The position numbers were made by a program, and so were the translations under genes. From NCBI GenBank assembly GCA_021774735.1, contig JAJFIS010000021.1, positions 62,001 through 126,000 on the forward strand: DNA of 64,000 nucleotides, read 5' to 3'. Source of the stretch: Alphaproteobacteria bacterium (lineage in GTDB: Bacteria > Pseudomonadota > Alphaproteobacteria > Sphingomonadales > Kordiimonadaceae). A model generated the notes under the pieces. The model searched no databases, was not told the DNA's origin, and saw only the letters and a program-made list of their open reading frames with translations. Positions 6,290 through 14,867 of the stretch are shown here, piece after piece (position 1 is the stretch's first letter; each line of letters starts with the position of its first letter).

Positions 6290-6881
6290 AGACCACGACA
6301 AATATTTTAGTCCGAAACACGATACATATTTAGATCAGAAAACCAATGTTCTGAAAAACATTCCGAACCTGCAAAGCTGCATTGAACTGGAGAAATTTGA
6401 AGAAATCATTTTTCAGGCACGCTTTGCCGAGGCCACGTCTTATATTTCAAAAGCCGCGGCCATTGGCCTGAAAGAATGGCAGGAAATTCATAAAATCTGT
6501 TTTGAAGATATCTACATATGGGCCGGTAAATTACGGACGATCCGCATCGCCAAAGGAAATACTGTCTTTGCTTATCCGGAAGCAATTGAAGGCGAAGCGC
6601 AGCGCATATTTGATGAAATCAATGCCAAATCAAACAAGAAGGCCTTAACGTTTGAAGAAACAGCAAAATATTTTGCAGATATTAATGTCCTGCACCCGTT
6701 CAGAGAAGGCAATGGCCGAACACAGCGAATATTATTTAGTGAATCATTCAGCCGCATGGGTGTGACAGTGGACTATACGCTCACCTCACAAGAGGAAATG
6801 ATTGCGTCCATGGTTGAGGGCTATAAAACCAACTATGCACCCGTGATCAAGCTTTTCAGGAAAATAGCTAAAGAGAATTGA
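6273..6881 (+). CDS. Class I Fic/Doc-type toxin (VbhT-like AMP-transferase)
   Basis: The 202-residue protein is a minimal Fic domain with WAGKLRTIRIAKGNT (residues 83-97, the target-docking flap) and the active-site motif HPFREGNGRTQR (141-152), including catalytic His141. Its inhibitor is supplied in trans by the small gene it overlaps, the arrangement called class I. VbhT and relatives adenylylate GyrB and ParE topoisomerase subunits; the target here is inferred only by similarity. No C-terminal secretion or BID domain is present. All motifs are intact, in contrast to the two broken toxins upstream. Confidence 0.9.
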   Translation: MQDQSKDHDKYFSPKHDTYLDQKTNVLKNIPNLQSCIELEKFEEIIFQARFAEATSYISKAAAIGLKEWQEIHKICFEDIYIWAGKLRTIRIAKGNTVFAYPEAIEGEAQRIFDEINAKSNKKALTFEETAKYFADINVLHPFREGNGRTQRILFSESFSRMGVTVDYTLTSQEEMIASMVEGYKTNYAPVIKLFRKIAKEN

Positions 6882-7051
6882 ACTCTAAAACCGTTTAGAA
6901 TCAAATGGTTGCGAAAACTTGCCAACGAATTTCCCTTCCAAAAGAAATTACGTAAATTTTACGCAATCATATGGCCCGATTATCCGGGATAATACAAGAA
7001 ATACCTTATTTGGAAACTGGGGGAGGGGGCTGTAAGCCATAGAATTGTGCC

Positions 7052-7078
7052 ATTTTACACGATTTTACACGATTTTCC
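7052..7078. repeat. Short tandem repeat beside the tRNA-Leu 3' end
   Basis: The 10-base unit ATTTTACACG occurs at 7052-7061 and 7062-7071, followed by a partial third unit ATTTTCCG. It lies about 11 bp beyond the 3' end of tRNA-Leu, on the island side. Short direct repeats beside a tRNA attachment core can be integrase arm sites, but they may equally be fortuitous. Confidence 0.5.
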
Positions 7079-7089
7079 GAAACTAGCCA

Positions 7090-7175
7090 TGGTGCCCCCG
7101 GGGAGAATCGAACTCCCACTTCCAAAGGAAACGGGATTTTGAATCCCGCGCGTCTACCAATTCCGCCACAGGGGC
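7090..7175 (-). tRNA. tRNA-Leu (anticodon CAA)
   Basis: The reverse strand folds as a class II tRNA of 86 nt. The acceptor is GCCCCTG paired with CGGGGGC, then A and an encoded CCA. The anticodon stem CGGGA/TCCCG encloses loop TTCAAAA, giving anticodon CAA, which reads UUG leucine codons. A long variable arm (TTTCCTTTGGAAGT) and a T arm GGGAG-TTCGATT-CTCCC are present. The 3' end points toward the toxin-antitoxin island, and its last bases recur at 3000-3011. Confidence 0.97.
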
Positions 7176-7315
7176 CCGGGGCTTAGGTCGCGCCACTATA
7201 GCCATGAACACTGCTGCGTCAACTAGCAATGACAGCTTTTTTATTTTAGTCCCCTGATAGCCCGTTGCACTTGGCGTAACCAACTGATAGGCATGGACGC
7301 TTACAGGGAATTTGA

Positions 7316-7894
7316 ATGCTTAAAAAATTATACGATTGGACGCTTGAAAAAGCCGCTGATAAAAAGGGTGAGCGCTGGTTAGCGGCTATATCATTCGCTG
7401 AATCAAGTTTTTTCCCTGTGCCCATTGATCTGATGCTATTGCCGATGATGTTGGCAGACCATGGCCGAGTGTGGCGTCTAGCGTTAATCACAACGCTGTC
7501 ATCGGTGGCGGGAGCTGTGCTGGGTTATATTATTGGCGCTTTTTTGTTTGAGGCCGTGGCCCAGCCCCTGATAGCTTTTTATGGCTATGAAGATAAATTT
7601 GCAGCCTTTAAAAATTATTACATTGAGTATGGCGTGTTGATTGTTCTCGCGGGCGGTTTAACGCCAATTCCTTTTAAGGTTATCACTATTGCGTGTGGTG
7701 TTATTGGCCTTAACCCTTTGGTGTTCTTCCTCACTTGTTTTCCGGCACGAGCGCCGCGCTTTTATATCGAGGCCGCCTTGATTTGGCGATTTGGCAGACC
7801 AATTCAGGCTTTTATTGAAAAACGATTGCCGCTATTGTTTACACTAGTCATGATTGTGGGTATTGGCGGCTTTGTTGTCCTTAAGTATATTTAG
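7316..7894 (+). CDS. YqaA-family inner-membrane protein (DedA/VTT-related)
   Basis: The 192-residue protein has several hydrophobic segments and the family patterns SFAESSFFPVPIDLMLLPM near the N-terminus and GGLTPIPFKVITIACG in the middle. It belongs to the YqaA branch of the SNARE-associated/VTT membrane proteins, which are thought to act in membrane lipid homeostasis. The exact function is unknown. CAGGGAA precedes the ATG. The stop is 3 nt from dsbB, so the two are probably co-transcribed with coq7. Confidence 0.88.
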   Translation: MLKKLYDWTLEKAADKKGERWLAAISFAESSFFPVPIDLMLLPMMLADHGRVWRLALITTLSSVAGAVLGYIIGAFLFEAVAQPLIAFYGYEDKFAAFKNYYIEYGVLIVLAGGLTPIPFKVITIACGVIGLNPLVFFLTCFPARAPRFYIEAALIWRFGRPIQAFIEKRLPLLFTLVMIVGIGGFVVLKYI

Positions 7895-7897
7895 GAA

Positions 7898-8398
7898 ATG
7901 ATTGTGGTGTTTGAGTTGATATCAGATAGAAAAAAAATAGCGATATTGGCAACGCTCACGGGTGTGGGTTTGCTCGCTGGGGCTTATATATTTCAGTATG
8001 GCTTCGGCTATGCGCCTTGTGATCTTTGTTGGTATCAGCGCTATCCCTATTTTATTGTGCTTGGCGTTGGCGCTCTGGCTGTTGCGTTCCGGCTTTTTGA
8101 CCGGCTTTGGTATTTGGTTGGGGTAACGGCGCTATTGGCCGTGGACGCAGGCATTGCTGCCTACCATGCAGGGGTGGAGCAGAAATGGTGGAAAGGCCCC
8201 GAAACTTGCACCAGCCAGCTTGGCAGTGCCGGTTCAGCGGAAGATCTGCTGGCGTCCTTACAAAATACAAAATTGGTGTTATGCGATGATATCGTTTGGG
8301 ATCTTTTTGATATTACTATGGCGGGCTATAATTTTCTGATCGCTGGTGCTATGGTTCTGATATGTTTATATGCTCTTATCAAAGGGAAAAGCGCATGA
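7898..8398 (+). CDS. dsbB: Disulfide bond formation protein DsbB
   Basis: The 166-residue protein has four membrane segments. It carries the N-terminal redox pair in APCDLCWYQR and a second periplasmic Cys pair (PETCTS and VLCDD). DsbB reoxidises DsbA and passes electrons to ubiquinone. Its position before coq7, a ubiquinone biosynthesis gene, is functionally fitting. The ribosome site AGGA (7893-7896) abuts ATG 7898, so GTG 7904 or 7907 could be the true start. The stop overlaps the coq7 start by 4 nt (ATGA). Confidence 0.93.
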   Translation: MIVVFELISDRKKIAILATLTGVGLLAGAYIFQYGFGYAPCDLCWYQRYPYFIVLGVGALAVAFRLFDRLWYLVGVTALLAVDAGIAAYHAGVEQKWWKGPETCTSQLGSAGSAEDLLASLQNTKLVLCDDIVWDLFDITMAGYNFLIAGAMVLICLYALIKGKSA

Positions 8399-8964
8399 GC
8401 AAGGTCACGATGAAAGAAATTCCCGCCCGCCGACTGCCGGGGGACCGCAGTCCCGCCGCTGACTTGGACCGGATGATACGGGTTGACCATGCCGGCGAGT
8501 TTGGCGCGGTGCGTATATATGCGGGGCAGCGAGCAATATTGGGCGAAAAGCACCCGATGTCGCCGATGATCCGCCATATGGCAGAGCAAGAAGACCACCA
8601 CCTTGATGTCTTTAGTAAATTGATGACCAAGCGCGGCGTTCGGCCAACGATCCTAAGTCCCTTTTGGGATGTGGCGGGCTTTGCCCTTGGTGCTGCTACC
8701 GCTTTGATGGGCGAAAAAGCCGCCATGGCCTGCACGGCAGCGGTCGAAGAGGTCATCGAAGACCACTACCAAGAACAGCGCGATAGCTTAGCTGGCAGTG
8801 AACCGGAGCTGGAGGCTATTATTGAAGAGTTTCAAGCCGAAGAAGTTGAGCATAAGGAACTAGCCATCAAACACGGCGCGGAAGAGGCCACGGGATATCC
8901 GCTCCTCTCTGGTGCCATTAAAACGGGCTGCCGGGCCGCAATTTGGCTCGCCAAACGGGTTTAA
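8395..8964 (+). CDS. coq7: COQ7-type demethoxyubiquinone hydroxylase
   Basis: The 189-residue protein is a di-iron monooxygenase of the ferritin-like fold. Ligand motifs are visible in DHAGEFGAVRIY, EQEDHH, EEVIEDHYQEQ and EEVEHKELA. COQ7 hydroxylates the benzoquinol ring late in ubiquinone synthesis, taking the role of UbiF. It is typical of alphaproteobacteria. ATG 8395 is chosen because it forms the ATGA overlap with dsbB and begins MSKVTMKEIPARRLPGD. Confidence 0.95.
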   Translation: MSKVTMKEIPARRLPGDRSPAADLDRMIRVDHAGEFGAVRIYAGQRAILGEKHPMSPMIRHMAEQEDHHLDVFSKLMTKRGVRPTILSPFWDVAGFALGAATALMGEKAAMACTAAVEEVIEDHYQEQRDSLAGSEPELEAIIEEFQAEEVEHKELAIKHGAEEATGYPLLSGAIKTGCRAAIWLAKRV

Positions 8965-8976
8965 AGTGTTTGATAA

Positions 8977-9555
8977 CTAAGCTTCCAGTTCAGCATCCCA
9001 ATATAAATAATCGCTCCAGCTATCATGCAAATAGTTAGGCGGAAAACTTCGGCCAATCTCTTGCAATTCATAACTGCCCGGTTGGCGAGGGTGCGCGCGC
9101 AAGTGCATGCCAGACTGCTCAAGCGTTCGACCGCCTTTGCGCAGGTTACAAGGCGCGCAGGCAGTGGCGATATTTTGCCATGTTGTGCGGCCCCCAAGGC
9201 GGCGGGGCATCACATGATCATAGGTTAAATCGTCTCTATGTCCGCAATATTGGCAGGTGAAAGCATCGCGCAGAAACAGATTAAACCGCGTAAAAGCTGG
9301 CTTGGCGGGCGGTTTGATGAATTTCCTGAGCGCAATCACGCTGGGTAATTTGAGCGTTACGTTCGGGGAGTGCACTTCACGGTCATATTGGGCAATGATA
9401 TCCACCCGCTCCATGAAGGCAGCTTTAAGCGCGGATTGCCAGTGCCAGATAGACAGAGGAAAATAGCTCAAGGGGCGGTAGTCTGCATTCAGCACCAGCG
9501 CCGGGCAGGCCTCCGCGCCGGGAATTTTATTCATTGCGAAACTGTAATTACCCAC
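8977..9555 (-). CDS. HNH endonuclease family protein
   Basis: The 192-residue protein contains an HNH/zinc nuclease module: CQYCG, DHVMPRRLGG, TTWQNIATACAPCNLRKGGRT. The two CxxC pairs would bind structural zinc, and DH plus N complete the catalytic motif. Stand-alone proteins of this type are widespread in alphaproteobacteria, and their biological role is not established. GTG at 9555 is a likely start because AAGGAG lies 9 nt upstream; ATG 9534 is an alternative. It is convergent with coq7 and divergent from gluQ. Confidence 0.88.
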   Translation of the reverse strand: MGNYSFAMNKIPGAEACPALVLNADYRPLSYFPLSIWHWQSALKAAFMERVDIIAQYDREVHSPNVTLKLPSVIALRKFIKPPAKPAFTRFNLFLRDAFTCQYCGHRDDLTYDHVMPRRLGGRTTWQNIATACAPCNLRKGGRTLEQSGMHLRAHPRQPGSYELQEIGRSFPPNYLHDSWSDYLYWDAELEA

Positions 9556-9657
9556 AGCGGCTGGCTCCTTTTATCAGTATATCAGCGCACAAGCAGAAGG
9601 GTACAGCATAATGCAGGGATGGCAAAGCGTCATATAATTGTTGCAAAGCCAATTCAC

Positions 9658-10575
9658 ATGGATAGGCTCAGCACTGTGAAGAAAAAACAGACAAGCTCAA
9701 ACTTTGTAACCCGGTTCGCCCCCAGCCCCACCGGTGGGCTGCATGTGGGCCATGCTTATAGCGCCTTAACAGCATGGCGGATGTGCCAGCAGCAGGGCGG
9801 GCGATTTTTGTTGCGCATGGAAGATATTGATGTCGCGCGCTGCCGGGAAGAATATGTCGAAGATATTTACGCTGACCTTGCGTGGTTGGACATTAAGTGG
9901 GAGATGCCCGTTCGATGTCAAAGCGAGCATTTTGAAGATTATCAGCAGGCGCTGGACAGATTGAAAGCCATGGGGTTTGTTTACCCCTGTTTTTGCACGC
10001 GGGCGGAAATCAAGGCCGAAATTACCCGCAGTCCCTCGGCACCGCACGGGCCTGACGGTGCCCTATATCCCGGCACTTGTCGTCATTTGGGGGCAGATAA
10101 AGCCGCATCAAAGGCCGCTGATGGTTTTGCCCATGCATGGCGCATAAACGTGGGCGCAGCGCAGGAATATTTGCAATCAGATGGGCGTTGGCCGCTGGTT
10201 TGGCATGACGAGCTTAAGGGCGATCAAATCGCTGAACCGGCGTCATTGGGCGATGTGGTTTTGGCCCGCAAAGATACGCCGACCAGCTATCATTTGGCTG
10301 TCACGGTCGATGATAACTTGCAAGGCATAAGCCACGTCATTCGCGGCGAGGACCTGTTTCACGCCACCCATATTCACCGGCTTTTGCAGGCATTGCTTGA
10401 CCTCAGGGTGCCAAAATATCACCATCATGCTCTATTGTTAGACGAAATGGGTAAACGCTTTGCCAAGCGCGATAAGGCTTTAACTATAAAAGCTATAAGA
10501 AGTAGGGGCGGTACGGTCAGTGAGATGATCAACCAATATATGTTTTTTGGTGAGAGGGAAGCATTAAGTGAGTAA
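9658..10575 (+). CDS. gluQ: Glutamyl-Q tRNA(Asp) synthetase
   Basis: The protein has a class I aminoacyl-tRNA synthetase catalytic core (APSPTGGLHVGHAYSAL with an HVGH signature, GKRFAKRDKALT as the KMSKS equivalent). It lacks the anticodon-binding domain. It keeps the zinc-binding CFC...YPGTC pattern. GluQ attaches glutamate to queuosine in tRNA(Asp). The length (305) matches the E. coli enzyme. ATG 9658 is preferred; the frame is open further upstream to 9370 (and ATG 9619), but that stretch overlaps the divergent HNH gene and has no family resemblance. Confidence 0.92.
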   Translation: MDRLSTVKKKQTSSNFVTRFAPSPTGGLHVGHAYSALTAWRMCQQQGGRFLLRMEDIDVARCREEYVEDIYADLAWLDIKWEMPVRCQSEHFEDYQQALDRLKAMGFVYPCFCTRAEIKAEITRSPSAPHGPDGALYPGTCRHLGADKAASKAADGFAHAWRINVGAAQEYLQSDGRWPLVWHDELKGDQIAEPASLGDVVLARKDTPTSYHLAVTVDDNLQGISHVIRGEDLFHATHIHRLLQALLDLRVPKYHHHALLLDEMGKRFAKRDKALTIKAIRSRGGTVSEMINQYMFFGEREALSE

Positions 10576-12034
10576 CTTCAAGAAACTATTCCGTTCGGCG
10601 GTAAAGTTTGTCCTGATTCCCGGTGTAATTTTAATGGTCATATCACTTGTTCTTTTTGATCAATGGACGCGGGACCGCTATGGGGCCTCTCTGCATCAAT
10701 TGGCAGGGCGTTATTTACCAGCTGAAATAGCTTGGCAACGCGAGCAACGCCCAAGCTTAACGCCTATTTTGAATGTTATTGAAGCTCTAATCCCTGAAGA
10801 TAATAGATATATTTACGGAATGTTTGATGGGGCTCCTGCCCCCATTTGGGCTGATGATTGGCAAAATGAATTCATAGGTACGATGGTGAATAAGGAACTT
10901 CCGCCACCGGCTTATGACCTTATGGGGCGACCAATGCCAAGCGAGCTTAATGTTGAAAGCCCATCAACTGCTCGGCCTGAAGGAGAGAGGGTTTACGCTA
11001 GCTCAAGCAAGGAAATTGTGCGTGCAATTAGATATGCAGAACCTGGACAGATAATTACTATCACCCCCGGTACCTATAAGTTTAAGGGGCATAATATTAC
11101 AGTGAAAAATGGCGGGAACAGGCTTCATCCGATCACGATACGCGCATCTCGGCTTGGTCAAGTAAGGCTTCAATTTGATCTGCTAGAAGGCTTATATGTG
11201 GGGGCACCTTATTGGGTATTTGAAAATTTAGAAATTGAAGGTGTTTGTAAAAATGATTCTAGGTGCGAGCATGCCTTTCATATTGTCGGCGGTGGGGCAA
11301 AAACTATCATTCGCAATAATGTCATCAAAAACTTTAACGCTCACTTCAAGATAAACGGAAATTTGCGAACGCAAACCTACCCTGATGATGGTCTCGTGGA
11401 ATATAATATCATAATTGATGACCGGTTAAGGAAAAGTGGCAATCCCGCATCGCCCATTGATGTGGTGGGGGCCAGTGGTTGGATATTCAGGCGAAATTTC
11501 ATCGCTGATTTTGGCAAAGAAAATGGCTGGCCCAGCTATGCTGGCTTCTTTAAGGGCGGTGGCTCCTCAAATCTTTTTGAGCAAAATGTCATTTTATGTG
11601 AGTTTCGCCACTTTGGCGGGGTCCGAGTTGGGCTCTCCTTTGGCGATGGTGGTACAGGGGTTAATCTTGAACGGCCTGGCACACGCGGCACCGAGCAATA
11701 TAGCAGTGCCATGCGTAATAATTTGATCGCAAATTGCCCCCGAGATGTGGGTATTTATATCTCAAAGAGTAAAGATATTACTTTGTCTGGTAATATGCTG
11801 GTGAATACCGTTGGCATTGATGTTCGCTTCCCAGTCTCGAACGCGGTTCTTACCCAAAATAGCTTTGATGGGCGGGTGCTTTCTCGTGATGGTGCGGTCA
11901 TCCGAGAAGAAGATAGTCTGGGGCTAGATAGCTACAGGTTTAATGCTAAATTTGACTTCCAAAGGTCTGATATTATGGAATTGTTATCAGCTGACCTTCC
12001 CTATGCACGTCCAGATCAGGGGACTAAGAATTAG
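10568..12034 (+). CDS. Membrane-anchored right-handed beta-helix protein
   Basis: The 488-residue product starts with a short cytoplasmic tail and one membrane segment (VLIPGVILMVISLVLFD). The rest has repeating short strands (for example HNITVKNGGNRLHPITIRAS, YWVFENLEIEGVC, KTIIRNNVIKNF) typical of the parallel beta-helix fold of polysaccharide lyases and epimerases. It includes the ITPGTYKF and VFENLEI turns seen in chondroitinase-B-like or mannuronan-epimerase-like proteins. I cannot assign a substrate. It overlaps the gluQ end by 8 nt, so it is translationally coupled despite the unrelated function. Confidence 0.75.
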   Translation: MSNFKKLFRSAVKFVLIPGVILMVISLVLFDQWTRDRYGASLHQLAGRYLPAEIAWQREQRPSLTPILNVIEALIPEDNRYIYGMFDGAPAPIWADDWQNEFIGTMVNKELPPPAYDLMGRPMPSELNVESPSTARPEGERVYASSSKEIVRAIRYAEPGQIITITPGTYKFKGHNITVKNGGNRLHPITIRASRLGQVRLQFDLLEGLYVGAPYWVFENLEIEGVCKNDSRCEHAFHIVGGGAKTIIRNNVIKNFNAHFKINGNLRTQTYPDDGLVEYNIIIDDRLRKSGNPASPIDVVGASGWIFRRNFIADFGKENGWPSYAGFFKGGGSSNLFEQNVILCEFRHFGGVRVGLSFGDGGTGVNLERPGTRGTEQYSSAMRNNLIANCPRDVGIYISKSKDITLSGNMLVNTVGIDVRFPVSNAVLTQNSFDGRVLSRDGAVIREEDSLGLDSYRFNAKFDFQRSDIMELLSADLPYARPDQGTKN

Positions 12035-12119
12035 ATCAAGTCTAGCAAAGAAAATTTTCCTTCACTCAATTCAAATTCCTTATAGTACTGGCACGCAATA
12101 GGGTTTATATAATCAAACT

Positions 12120-12311
12120 ATGAGCAAAATATTTTTTATACTGGCCGTGATATGCCTGATAGCGGTTCTTGGCATTTTGTTTGCTGGAGTTAATTCAATG
12201 GGCAAGGGCGGCATTGAAGGCAGTCGCAAAAGCAATAAATATATGGTGGCCCGGGTCGTGATGCAGGGTTTGATCATCTTATTCCTGTTACTGGCTGTGG
12301 CAACATCTTAG
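12120..12311 (+). CDS. Small twin-transmembrane protein (HIG1-like)
   Basis: The 63-residue protein consists of two hydrophobic helices joined by a charged loop (GGIEGSRKSNKYMVARVVMQG). This pattern is common to the twin-transmembrane/HIG1-domain proteins found beside cobalamin adenosyltransferase in alphaproteobacteria. HIG1 proteins elsewhere associate with respiratory complexes; the role here is unproven. A TATAAT at 12108-12113 lies only 6 nt before the ATG, and no ribosome site is seen. The next gene begins 3 nt after its stop. Confidence 0.75.
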   Translation: MSKIFFILAVICLIAVLGILFAGVNSMGKGGIEGSRKSNKYMVARVVMQGLIILFLLLAVATS

Positions 12312-12314
12312 ACG

Positions 12315-12881
12315 ATGGTTAAGCTTACCAAAATATACACTCGGGGCGGCGACAGCGGTGAAACATCGCTGGCGGATGGTAAACGCTTAAAAAAACATGA
12401 TCTGCGCATTCAAGCTTACGGCGATGTTGATGAAGCAAATGCCGCTATTGGCATGGCACGTTTGCACACGGACGGCGATGTGGACGTAATGCTCGGTCGC
12501 ATCCAACAAGATATGTTTGATTTAGGCGCTGATCTAGCAACACCCGGCGATGATTATAGCCCAGACAGTGGCGCCCTTAGGGTTGTTGACGCACAAATCA
12601 TCCGCCTAGAAGCTGAAATTGACGTGATGAACCTAGAGCTTGAGGCACTGAATAGCTTTATTCTGCCGGGGGGCAGTTCTGCAGCGGCTTTCCTGCATTT
12701 GGCGCGCACCATTACCCGGCGGGCGGAGCGCACAGCGGTTGAGGCGGCTGAAACAGAAGCGATAAACCCTGCGGCCATTCGTTATCTCAACCGTTTATCG
12801 GACCATCTTTTTGTTCTTTCACGGGTAATGAATGACAATGGCACTAAGGATGTTTTGTGGGTCCCGGGTGCTAATCGTTAA
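12315..12881 (+). CDS. pduO: PduO-type ATP:cob(I)alamin adenosyltransferase
   Basis: The 188-residue protein begins with the family signature KIYTRGGDSGETSLADGKR and carries YGDVDEANAAIG, RRAERTAVEA and NRLSDHLFVLSR. PduO-type enzymes transfer the adenosyl group of ATP to cob(I)alamin, making coenzyme B12 for mutases such as methylmalonyl-CoA mutase. It sits downstream of the small HIG1-like gene and upstream of the electron-transfer flavoprotein genes. Confidence 0.94.
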   Translation: MVKLTKIYTRGGDSGETSLADGKRLKKHDLRIQAYGDVDEANAAIGMARLHTDGDVDVMLGRIQQDMFDLGADLATPGDDYSPDSGALRVVDAQIIRLEAEIDVMNLELEALNSFILPGGSSAAAFLHLARTITRRAERTAVEAAETEAINPAAIRYLNRLSDHLFVLSRVMNDNGTKDVLWVPGANR

Positions 12882-13059
12882 TTTTTCTCGCATTTTTCAT
12901 TATTGTGCAGTGCAACATGTTGACAGGTAATAAGTGATGGGTTAAGTCTCAAAATTCCTGTTTTTCAGGTAATTTTTCATGCGGCTCATTCTCATGTTCT
13001 GGGCCGATTTTCGAGGCGGCAATCATTTAGGTTCCGCACCCTTCAGGGAGGTTATTTCC

Positions 13060-13806
13060 ATGAAAATCCTCGTCCCCGTCAAACGGGTGATAGATTATAA
13101 TATCAAGGCACGGGTTAAGTCCGACGGTAGCGGTGTTGAACTGGCTAACGTTAAAATGTCGATGAACCCATTTGATGAAATTTCGGTTGAAGAAGCCTTG
13201 CGCTTGAAGGAAGCCGGCAAAGCTGAAGAGGTTATTGTTGTCTCTATAGGGCCAAAAGAAGCCTCAGAAACCCTGCGCACAGGACTGGCGATGGGTGCTG
13301 ATCGCGGTATTTTGGTTTTGCATGACGGCGAAAGTGAACCTCTCACGGTTGCTAAAATTTTAAAAGAGGTGGTTGCCGCTGAAGCGCCGGGCCTTGTGAT
13401 TTTGGGCAAACAAGCGATCGATGATGACTGTAATCAAACCGGTCAGATGCTGGCCCAGATGCTGGGATGGGGGCAGGGTACTTTTGCTTCTAAAGTTGAT
13501 CTTGGTGAGGGCTCGGTTGATGTAACCCGCGAAATTGATGGTGGTCTTGAGACCGTGAAGCTGAACATGCCCGCAGTTGTGACCGCTGACCTGCGCCTTA
13601 ATGAGCCACGCTATGCCAGTTTACCTAATATTATGAAAGCCAAGCGCAAGCCTATTGATGAGAAAACGCCTGCCGACTACGGGGTTGATACGGCGCTGCA
13701 TTTGACGACGCTGAAGGTTGAAGAGCCGCCCAAGCGGGAGGCTGGTATTATAGTTGACAGTGTTGAGGCGCTGGTTGCCGCACTTAAAGATAAGGGAGTA
13801 ATATAA
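13060..13806 (+). CDS. etfB: Electron transfer flavoprotein beta subunit
   Basis: The 248-residue protein begins [14 protein letters not shown] and has the ETF-beta signature [18 protein letters not shown], plus [19 protein letters not shown] for AMP/FAD-domain contacts. With EtfA it shuttles electrons from acyl-CoA and other dehydrogenases to ETF:ubiquinone oxidoreductase. ATG 13060 has a strong ribosome site (AGGGAGG, 13045-13051); the frame is open upstream to 12979, but that stretch is not conserved in the family. It overlaps etfA by one base (TAATG). Confidence 0.96.
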   Translation: MKILVPVKRVIDYNIKARVKSDGSGVELANVKMSMNPFDEISVEEALRLKEAGKAEEVIVVSIGPKEASETLRTGLAMGADRGILVLHDGESEPLTVAKILKEVVAAEAPGLVILGKQAIDDDCNQTGQMLAQMLGWGQGTFASKVDLGEGSVDVTREIDGGLETVKLNMPAVVTADLRLNEPRYASLPNIMKAKRKPIDEKTPADYGVDTALHLTTLKVEEPPKREAGIIVDSVEALVAALKDKGVI

Positions 13807-14732
13807 TGACCGCTCTTGTTTTTGCTGAACATGATAATTTAGAGCTGAAAGACGCTACTCTGGCAACCGTTACCGCCGCAGCAGCCCTTGGCGATGTGCA
13901 TATTTTGGTGGCCGGCAGTGGCTGTGCCGCTGTCGCTGACGCAGCCGCGAAAGTTATGGGTGTGAGTAAAGTGTTATTGGTTGATGACGCGGCTTATGCT
14001 CATCCGCTCGCTGAAGAACTGGCCGCTGTAACGCTGTCTGTTGCGGGGAATTATGACGCAATTTTGGTTCCGGCTACAACAACGGGCAAGAACTTCATGC
14101 CCCGGGTTGCCGCAGCACTGGACGTAATGCAAATTTCTGAAATTGTTGAAGTGGTGGACGCTAACACTTTTAAGCGCCCCATATACGCTGGCAATGCCAT
14201 CGCAACAGTTGAAAGCAGTGATGCGGTGAAAGTTATTACCGTGCGCACCACTGCCTTTGATAAGGCTGATGCAGAAGGCGGCTCGGCAACTATTGAAAAT
14301 ATGGCAGCTACGCCCCCTAGTGGCATTTCATCCTATGTGGGGTCTGAGCTGTCAAGCTCTGACCGGCCTGAACTGACCAGCGCAAAGATTATCATATCTG
14401 GTGGTCGTGGTATGGGTTCGGGTGAAAATTTTGCCATTATCGAAGCTGTGGCTGACAAACTTGGTGCTGCCGTTGGTGCGTCGCGCGCAGCGGTGGATGC
14501 TGGCTTTGTGCCTAATGACTATCAAGTGGGTCAAACCGGTAAAATTGTGGCACCTGAGCTATATATAGCCGTTGGTATATCTGGTGCTATCCAACACCTT
14601 GCGGGCATGAAAGATAGTAAGGTGATTGTGGCAATAAACAAAGATGAAGAAGCCCCTATTTTCCAAGTCGCAGACTATGGATTGGTGGCGGATTTGTTTG
14701 ATGCCATACCAGCATTGGAAAAAGCTTTATAG
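13806..14732 (+). CDS. etfA: Electron transfer flavoprotein alpha subunit
   Basis: The 308-residue protein has the N-terminal nucleotide-like domain and the C-terminal FAD domain, with [51 protein letters not shown] and [18 protein letters not shown]. It pairs with EtfB. A terminator follows (14794-14830), so etfBA is probably one transcription unit, with the hydroxyacyl-CoA dehydrogenase next in line. Confidence 0.97.
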   Translation: MTALVFAEHDNLELKDATLATVTAAAALGDVHILVAGSGCAAVADAAAKVMGVSKVLLVDDAAYAHPLAEELAAVTLSVAGNYDAILVPATTTGKNFMPRVAAALDVMQISEIVEVVDANTFKRPIYAGNAIATVESSDAVKVITVRTTAFDKADAEGGSATIENMAATPPSGISSYVGSELSSSDRPELTSAKIIISGGRGMGSGENFAIIEAVADKLGAAVGASRAAVDAGFVPNDYQVGQTGKIVAPELYIAVGISGAIQHLAGMKDSKVIVAINKDEEAPIFQVADYGLVADLFDAIPALEKAL

Positions 14733-14793
14733 GCGCGATACAGCTTTTTGGAGCCAGCACTTGAAAAAGTGCGATAAATAAAAGACACTGATA

Positions 14794-14830
14794 GGGCGTC
14801 ATGCATAAAATACTGTATGGCGCCCTTTTT
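14794..14830 (+). terminator. Rho-independent terminator after etfA
   Basis: GGGCG and CGCCC arms (extended by CAT/ATG pairing inside) enclose a short loop and are followed by TTTTT. It lies 62 bp after the etfA stop and before the next gene's ribosome site. Confidence 0.8.
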
Positions 14831-14867
14831 ACCACTTCGGTGGATGATTGCATATTAGGGGGACCAG

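Noticed and set aside
9370-9657. Long N-terminal extension of gluQ
   Set aside because: It overlaps the divergent HNH gene and has no similarity to the synthetase family; length from ATG 9658 matches known GluQ.
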